A stretch of DNA of 64,000 bases from Mytilus galloprovincialis (lineage: Eukaryota > Mollusca > Bivalvia > Mytilida > Mytilidae). A program made the translations under genes and the position numbers. The notes below the pieces were generated by a model. That model did not search any database, was not told the origin of the DNA, and saw only the letters and a program-made list of their open reading frames with translations. The DNA is taken from the NCBI RefSeq assembly GCF_965363235.1, contig NC_134846.1, positions 57,339,121-57,403,120 of the forward strand, given 5' to 3'. Shown in pieces: positions 59,901 through 64,000 of this stretch (position 1 is its first letter; the number at the start of each line of letters is the position of its first letter).

Positions 59901-62900
59901 AAAACAAAATCAGTATTTAAAAAGAAATTTCCAAATAATATTGGAACTTTTATCGTACCACACCAACTACAATTGACAGACTTCATTAAGAAAATAGAAA
60001 TACATGTACAAAGAAGACAAACAACAACATAACAGTGAATAAAGCCTAGAATACTGGTCAGCCTTCAACAATGAGCAAAACCCATACTTGTACAGTCAGC
60101 ATATTGCTGTTTATTAGGAGATATTGTAATTTGTTTCATTTTTAATTGTAGGAAAGAGATGGTTTTAAAAATATTCTAGATTCTTATGAAAGTGAAATGA
60201 CAGTGAATGTAGCCAAACATGCTACATCTAGGATACAACATTTAGAGGATACAATAGACAATTATAGGAAACAGGTTGATCAATTAGAAGGGGATCTTCA
60301 GAAAGCCTACTCACAAAATGGAGCTCAAAGGATGGATAATCCACAAGTATGTTAAAGATTGTAGATTAAACAGTTGTTCAACTAATTATTTCTCACAAAG
60401 ATTTGATATGGAATACATTATAAGTTTTTAGTACCATTCATGTGTCAATAATGATTATGAATAATTTGGCCATATAAAAAAGAAGATGTGGTTTTGTCAA
60501 TGAAACACCTCTTCACAAGAGACCAAATGATACAGAAATTAACAACTGTAAATCACACATGCATTGATTTGTTTCAGTGAAGAACAACCAATCTTACATC
60601 TTATTGGTGTCCCAATTTAGTATAGTTTGCCTACTATACAGTAAGTTTATATTTGTCACAAATTGGAAAACCACTTCATATACATACATTTTCTTGTCTG
60701 TGGGTCTGTTCGTCCGACCGTTCATTTGTTCATCAGCCTGTCCTGCTTCAGGTTAAAGTTTTTGGTCAAGGTAGGTTTTTGAAGAAGTTTAATTCCAATC
60801 AATTTGAAACTTAGTACACATGTTCCCTATGATATGATCTTTCTAATTTCAATGCCAAAGTTTTAATCCCAATTTCAGGGTCCACTGAACATAGAAAATG
60901 ATAGTGCGAGTGGGGCATCCTTGAACTATGGAGTATGGACACATTCTTGTATATACCTTTAAATTCATGGCTAACTTATACTCATAAAATCTATATTGTT
61001 GGTACCCCATAAATAATAGAAATCACCGTATATGAATATAATATTCTAATCTTTTCTTTTTATTTCAGACATATGTTCCAGTTGTTCCAGCCCAGTCAGA
61101 AGTTGATAAGAAAACTATCCTAAAGCTTAGGTATGCTTTTATTGATATCATGTGGTTGTAGTTTTTTGTTTGAAAAGAATAGGGTTTTATCATGAAATAC
61201 AAAATAGAGACAGATTAATGATTCTTTTTTCTGAAGTACAGTGAAACCTGTTTTTAAAGAACTCTTAAGGGAGAGAGAAAAAGTGGTCTATAAAGTTAGG
61301 TGGTCTTTTAATACAGGTTCAATTTATATGAAATGTAATACAGAGCTATCTAAAATTAATTGTTATAACACAGGTTTTTGCTTAAGACAGGTGGTCTCTT
61401 GAGCAGGTTTGACTGTATTTCATTAAAAAGTCAGCAATCTATAATACTAAAATAACGAGGTCCAATTTGTCAGCCGTCATGGGGTAAAAACAACAAATCA
61501 AAGAATTCAATTTTATATATAGCCAATATAGGACAATGGTGTTGATTAAAAATTACACCACTCCAGACCCGTTTGTTTTCCACATAATTAATATTGCCAA
61601 TAATTAGCAAGTTCCGGGTCGAATCCGATACTGAAGCCAATAGTATATTCACCTGTTACCTATTACCTTATCTGGACGTTCCGCATCTGACAGGCGCACC
61701 ACCAAATGGTGTATTTCGGATTTTGCTATATACACGGGTCATAATCACAGGGTTGACACCACTAAATTCAATCATTGTCAAATTGTTCCCTATTGTAGTA
61801 TTTTAATCAGTAAGATTTTCTAAGATGACAAAACGAATACTAAAAATCTGGACTTAAAATAAGGCGTATATGCAGTTTTCAATTTGTTAACAGGCATGAC
61901 GTAAAACAGCGAATCAAAGAATTCAACTTTATTTATAACTAATAGAGGACAAAGCTGTTGATTAAAAAATACTCCATTCCAGAACCTTTTGTTTTCCAAA
62001 TAATTAATATTACCAATAATTGGTAAGTTCCAGGTCCATGGGTTCAAACAAAAAAGGTTTTAAAAGCAGAGAAAACTGTGCATCTTATAATCGGCATGAC
62101 TTTATCAGATGACAATCGCAATACTAAAATAAGGCTTACGCATAGTTATATACTCTAATTCAGTCATGGACCCGCAATATCACGGGTCCGTTCTAGTATG
62201 AATGAAAATTCCAGTGGCACCAGAATTGCCTTAGTTTAGTTGAAACAAGAGCATAATGACAAATAAGTATCTGATGTATTATTTTCACCTTTTTAGTTCA
62301 CAAAGATTAATTGGATATAAACACCTTTTTAGTCCACTAAGGTATATTGGATATAAACTTTGTACCCCACTTAAATAGAAATTTTATAGGCTTCCCATAG
62401 ATTAATTCATAATCATTTGTATGAATCGCAATTTATTTGGAACATCAAAAATTCAAAATAATGATTGAAGAGTTACTGTTTACTTTGATTAGTTATGATT
62501 ACTGTTAACCCATTTGTATGTTGCATTCTATATTTAGAGAAAGAATATCAGTTTTAGAAAAAGAAATTGAAAAAAGTGAAGAACAGAGATATATATTAGA
62601 AACCAGAATTGAACAACGACATTTACAGGTAAATAAAAAACGCTGTGATTACTTTAGTCAAGCAAATAGTATCTGAGAACTAGATAAGTTTTTAGGAAGT
62701 TGGACTATACTACAATATTAAAATATAATCTGAAATTCACTTTGCACTAAAACTTTCTATTTTTTATGGGTTGATATTTTTGAAATATATCAAAACTTTA
62801 TGCATGCAAATTCATGAGCAATACCTAATTTACGAAAATAAGTACACATGAAAATATTACAAATACAGTAAGATGTGATTTTACTGAAATGTCACTATTC

Positions 62901-63849
62901 CTGTAGTAACTGAGTCAAGTTAACCTTTTTGTTCATAAATTTGTATTTAGATATAGATATAACATATGCTTTTAAACCATACTTTCCATACAGTTTCATT
63001 ACAGAAATTTTTACTTTAATCATAGGGAGACTATGATCCAACCAAAACGAAAGTTATCCATTTTGAAATGAATCCAGTTGCTATGGCAGCAAAACAAAGA
63101 GCTGCAGAATTACAGAGATTAAGAGAAGAAAATGAAACATTGAAAGAAAGAATAAGAGTCCTTGAGGAGTCAGGAGGTCAAGCTATGGACGTAACAGAAC
63201 AAGTTCAAAAAAGATTACAAGAACCTTCTAGTAGCAAAGAGGTTGATGGTATGGTCCTTGTTTGTGTTTTAAATCTACATGTTAAGGAATCATAAATACC
63301 AAAATGAAAGCTGAGAAAAGTAAAATAACAAACATAACAAACCCGGAGGGAAATTCTAGACGGAAAGTCCCTAAGAAAATGGCAAAACACATTAAAAAAT
63401 GGATAACAATTGTCATATTCCTGACTTGGTACAGGCATTTTCTTATGTAGAAAATGGTGGATTAAAATAGTTTTATAGCTTAACTTCTCACTGAGATAGA
63501 AGAGAACTCTGTTTGTGCTCTTCAACATCAAAGAGTTCCACAAAATAACAAGATATTCAAAATTGAAAATTTTGTTTTCCTTGTGAGATGTGTGCATCAT
63601 ATATAATTAAGGTTTCTTTCTCCTTTAGATATGATAGCGTTTATTTATATTTTTGTAGAAATGAAAGCTCAACTAACAAAAGAAGAATTAAAGAACAAAA
63701 GGTTAATGGAAGCATTTTCCAAGAAAAGTCAGGAGTTTCGTGAAGTGTGTTATCAGTTAACAGGATATAAAATAGATTTCCATTATACAAATCAATACAA
63801 AGTAACTAGTATGTATGCTGAATCAAGGGACGATTTCTTTGTTTTTCAG
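50792..63849 (+). CDS. MAD1L1: Mitotic spindle assembly checkpoint protein MAD1 (15 exons present, last exon(s) beyond the window)
   Basis: Exons: 50792-50951, 51605-51762, 53204-53386, 53891-54015, 54493-54574, 55935-56065, 56679-56793, 57380-57429, 58233-58319, 59261-59405, 60152-60346, 61069-61130, 62538-62628, 63026-63248, 63659-63849. These total 1998 nt (666 codons), open, with all phases compatible. The protein is almost all coiled coil. Blocks matching vertebrate MAD1 include NKRARIEFEKD, MKSQLTLFPDIEKEVKKLRE, RLQRKLLFVTKERDGFK followed by SYESE, the MAD2-binding stretch TKVIHFEMNP (536-545), and C-terminal EFREVCYQLTGYKID. MAD1 anchors MAD2 at unattached kinetochores and nuclear pores. 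Human MAD1 is 718 aa, so about 50 residues (end of the RWD-like domain) lie past 64,000. The BUB1-binding RLK motif reads RLM (617-619). Confidence 0.95.
50993..51085 (+). repeat. Decayed tandem copy of the 3' half of MAD1 exon 1 plus donor
   Basis: 'gggtcagatgacagcagctt' ... 'tcagttaaatctatgctgg' repeats 50885-50951 with substitutions and small length changes. The donor gtaagt is changed to ttaagt (ggttaagt), and no acceptor precedes it, so the copy should not be spliced in. Confidence 0.8.
51605..51762 (+). CDS. MAD1L1: MAD1 exon 2 (residues 54-106)
   Basis: Between accatttcag and gtatgt. Encodes EKEKDSMLKDAELSAARG, then a heptad coiled coil including TSNKRARIEFEKDL, which aligns with human LSHKRARVELERA. 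Ends in phase 0. Confidence 0.9.
52130..52600. repeat. Degenerate ~160-bp tandem repeat in MAD1 intron 2
   Basis: The block 'cggacaattgctaaaaaacg' / 'ggacaataactcaaaaatgc' / 'ggacaatcactcataaacac' starts near 52201, 52359 and 52522. Each is followed by 'tttatgaaactttgttgaat' and, except in the last unit, 'tttttataaatttca'. A gtctgtc/gtccgtc pyrimidine stretch precedes it (about 52150-52190). Confidence 0.65.
52630..52800. repeat. Dispersed repeat (tcaacaatgagc family), copy 1
   Basis: 'ggccttcaacaatgagccaa' + 'gcccatac...cacagtcagc' recurs at 60055-60105 as 'cagccttcaacaatgagcaa'. Non-coding. Confidence 0.45.
53204..53386 (+). CDS. MAD1L1: MAD1 exon 3 (residues 107-167)
   Basis: Between aattttcag and gtatat, 61 codons, phase 0 both ends. 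Highly charged coiled coil (KIKELKSQIQFLSSREKYA...). Confidence 0.9.
53780..53845 (+). repeat. Dispersed repeat tail in MAD1 intron 3
   Basis: 'tgccattttgtctcttgtga' + 'gaattgtctcattggcaatc' + atacagcatcttc, the gttgtct family. Confidence 0.5.
53891..54015 (+). CDS. MAD1L1: MAD1 exon 4 (residues 168-208)
   Basis: Between ttttttcag and gtaatc, 125 nt, phase 0 to 2. Coiled coil TRQTLSEKTTEFRSELLKSQ and onward. Confidence 0.9.
54493..54574 (+). CDS. MAD1L1: MAD1 exon 5 (residues 209-236)
   Basis: Between attttacag and gtataa, 82 nt. RRVSELITEISELEEHRTRA, then NLLEQQLK. Coiled coil, leaves in phase 0. Confidence 0.88.
54664..54842. repeat. ~29-bp minisatellite in MAD1 intron 5, six copies
   Basis: Unit ttttttatgctacaccta + gggtcattatg, with a/c variation (aaaccta in the first two copies) and T-run length variation. 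Confidence 0.9.
54860..55895 (-). repeat. Repeat family 'A' copy split by another element
   Basis: The left part (about 54890-54980) reads on the minus strand as 'aagttgattggacttcaatt' preceded by atcatatcatat. The right part (about 55815-55895) has 'gtgcatggatgccccactcg' on the minus strand. In the intact copy at 60680-60965 these parts are joined through about 30 bp. The interruption is the element at 54981-55766. Confidence 0.6.
54981..55766. mobile_element. 786-bp element with a 168-bp internal tandem repeat
   Basis: atacccccgc (54982-54991) and gcgggggtat (55757-55766) are inverted. The left end is itself a palindrome (54981-55010), then a gtccgtc-rich stretch. From about 55080 a 168-bp unit repeats (starts at 55153, 55321, 55489, 55657). 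168 is divisible by three, so 191- and 210-codon frames stay open. They repeat a 56-residue module and lack coding context within this intron. Confidence 0.7.
55935..56065 (+). CDS. MAD1L1: MAD1 exon 6 (residues 237-279)
   Basis: Between tatttcag and gtaaat. VTKAMKSQLTLFPDIEKEV, then KKLREQNAQLR. Human MAD1 has IVKNMKSELVRLPRLERELK, then QLREESAHLRE, a clear match. The acceptor lies only about 40 bp past a dispersed repeat. Confidence 0.93.
56450..56521 (+). mobile_element. 5'-truncated retroelement tail in MAD1 intron 6
   Basis: 'gccaaggcgttgtcagtttg' + 'tatgagtttgactgtccctt' + 'tgatatctttcgtccctctt' matches 49615-49685 behind the reverse transcriptase fragment. Confidence 0.7.
56679..56793 (+). 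CDS. MAD1L1: MAD1 exon 7 (residues 280-318)
   Basis: Between atttttttag and a weak donor gtttgt. EIQENNMLLKEKAESLERKL, then ERAEKIY. Aligns with human ETNGLLQEELEGLQRKLGRQEKMQ. Phase 2 in, phase 0 out. Confidence 0.85.
57380..57429 (+). CDS. MAD1L1: MAD1 exon 8 (residues 319-334)
   Basis: 50 nt between atttaag and gtaagt. ALKSKLQKWEQVEKDG. Human has LLAKLQSWERLDQT at this point. A very short exon, placed by phase and this match. Confidence 0.87.
58233..58319 (+). CDS. MAD1L1: MAD1 exon 9 (residues 335-363)
   Basis: 87 nt between atttttag and gtgtga. SPSQLAKRLTCLQESEAV..., comparable to human TPEDLSRFVVELQQRELA. Phase 2 at both ends. Confidence 0.85.
58376..58583. mobile_element. 208-bp TTAA-flanked MITE in MAD1 intron 9
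   Basis: ggaggtagacctaggtt... and the inverse ...ggttc/aaccaaggtctacccc extend to about 33 bp of TIR, reaching aaataactctt / aagagttatct. TTAA on both sides (58372-58375, 58584-58587). Confidence 0.8.
58735..58890 (+). repeat. Dispersed repeat family, copy 2 (reverse of 3710-3890)
   Basis: 'gaaaattgggaatatgtcaa' + 'agagacaacaacctg' + 'gccgaaggccaccaaagggt' + 'gaggtaggcctcagctgg'. The 65-codon frame over it is not a gene. Confidence 0.5.
59261..59405 (+). CDS. MAD1L1: MAD1 exon 10 (residues 364-412)
   Basis: Between gtttacag and gtaatt. Coiled coil ending IKRLQRKLLFVTK, matching human ARRLQKRVLLLTK. Phase 2 to 0. Confidence 0.93.
60152..60346 (+). CDS. MAD1L1: MAD1 exon 11 (residues 413-477)
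   Basis: Between ttaattgtag and gtatgt, 65 codons. ERDGFKNILDSYESEMT matches human ERDGMRAILGSYDSELT. Phase 0 both ends. Confidence 0.95.
60480..60560 (-). repeat. Dispersed repeat tail (gttgtct family) in MAD1 intron 11
   Basis: 'aagaagatgtggttttgtca' ... 'cttcacaagagaccaaatga' + 'aattaacaactgtaaatcac', the reverse complement of the family tail. Confidence 0.5.
60680..60965 (-). repeat. Dispersed repeat family 'A', copy in MAD1 intron 11
   Basis: The minus strand carries the family's blocks in order ('gatgccccactcgcactatc', 'acatgtgtactaagtttcaa', 'attgattggaatt') and its tail of gacgaac-type repeats. It serves as the intact reference for the split copy at 54860-55895. Confidence 0.65.
61069..61130 (+). 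CDS. MAD1L1: MAD1 exon 12 (residues 478-497)
   Basis: 62 nt between tatttcag and gtatgc. TYVPVVPAQSEVDKKTILKL. Less conserved linker. Phase 0 to 2. Confidence 0.82.
61440..62205. repeat. Repeat with two diverged ~420-bp units in MAD1 intron 12
   Basis: 'aatcaaagaattcaatttta' + 'tgttgattaaaaattacacc' + 'ttgttttccacataattaat' + 'attgccaataattagcaagt' at about 61490-61615 recurs at 61913-62035. Ends near 'atatcacgggtccgttctag'. The minus-strand frames of 60 and 75 codons are the same sequence twice and are not called. Confidence 0.6.
62538..62628 (+). CDS. MAD1L1: MAD1 exon 13 (residues 498-528)
   Basis: 91 nt between tatatttag and gtaaat. RERISVLEKEIEKSEEQ..., ending ETRIEQRHLQ; human has EEKRMLEAQLERRALQ at this junction. 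Phase 2 to 0. Confidence 0.92.
63026..63248 (+). CDS. MAD1L1: MAD1 exon 14 (residues 529-602; MAD2-interaction motif)
   Basis: Between atcatag and gtatgg. GDYDPTKTKVIHFEMNPVAM contains the MAD2-binding segment (human GDYDQSRTKVLHMSLNP). After it comes the second coiled coil, RAAELQRLREENETLKERIR. Ends SSKEVD in phase 1. Confidence 0.95.
63296..63481. repeat. Dispersed repeat (ggaaagtcc family), copy in MAD1 intron 14
   Basis: 'acccggagggaaattctaga' + 'cggaaagtccctaagaaaat' + 'catattcctgacttggtaca' + 'ggcattttcttatgtagaaa'. Parallels 49860-49985 over its first half. Confidence 0.45.
63659..63849 (+). CDS. MAD1L1: MAD1 exon 15 (residues 603-666; start of the C-terminal domain)
   Basis: Between tttttgtag and gtaaga. 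ELKNKRLMEAFSKKSQEFRE, then VCYQLTGYKIDF, YKVTSMYAE and DDFFVFQ. Human [20 protein letters not shown] and ACYTLTGYQID match throughout, except that the third position of the RLK motif is Met. The remainder of the domain is outside the window. Confidence 0.95.
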
Positions 63850-64000
63850 GTAAGATTTAAGTAAGATAGATAAAGATTTATATCATTGGCCTCTGCAGCT
63901 TTTATCTTTGTGGGATATTCTGCAGAGTCCAACTTATATTGGTCTGACAGTGATATGAACTCATATATAAATGCACAATATATGTATTTTGTCAGAAAAA

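Overview
The window looks like nuclear DNA of a bivalve mollusc, most likely a mussel (Mytilus-like). It is AT-rich, has long introns with GT/AG borders, three recognisable animal genes, and a dense load of short dispersed repeats, TIR elements and minisatellites. The species call is inference from gene content and remembered repeat style, not from a search.

Layout. (1) The left edge, minus strand, holds the first coding exon of a non-muscle myosin II heavy chain (1-114). Its 5' leader is spliced, and the upstream leader exon was not found. (2) From 2.6 to 12 kb there is intergenic or myosin-leader sequence filled with repeats: a tRNA-derived SINE split by a 157-bp element, a 2.06-kb TIR element loaded with a ~130-bp satellite, a 1.09-kb foldback element, a ~1-kb dispersed repeat and a nine-copy 61-bp minisatellite. 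(3) From 14.9 to 39.0 kb, minus strand, lies a seven-exon gene whose spliced frame stays open for 1432 codons. It encodes an N-terminal SAM domain, a long Q/S/P-rich and acidic-basic middle, and a C-terminal extended PHD finger of the TCF20/RAI1 type. Its third exon is followed by three tandem partial copies, each with its own splice donor. (4) From 39 to 50.7 kb is intergenic sequence, almost all mobile-element relics: a 2.66-kb TIR element, a 1.2-kb CAG...CTG element, a 329-bp pure ATC repeat, a TA-flanked element interrupted by another with a 10-bp target duplication, and a broken Penelope-like reverse transcriptase. (5) From 50.8 kb to the right edge, plus strand, are 15 exons (666 codons) of MAD1, the spindle-checkpoint coiled-coil protein. 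Only its last exon or exons, about 50 residues, are missing.

The TCF20-like gene and MAD1 are divergent (head to head), with about 11.8 kb between start codons. The myosin gene lies beyond the 3' end of the TCF20-like gene on the same strand. The three genes are not an obvious functional unit. The TCF20-like protein should be a nuclear chromatin reader, MAD1 a kinetochore and nuclear-envelope checkpoint scaffold, and the myosin a cytoskeletal motor. Every exon junction given was checked by hand for phase. All coordinates are read directly from the sequence, without any alignment tool.
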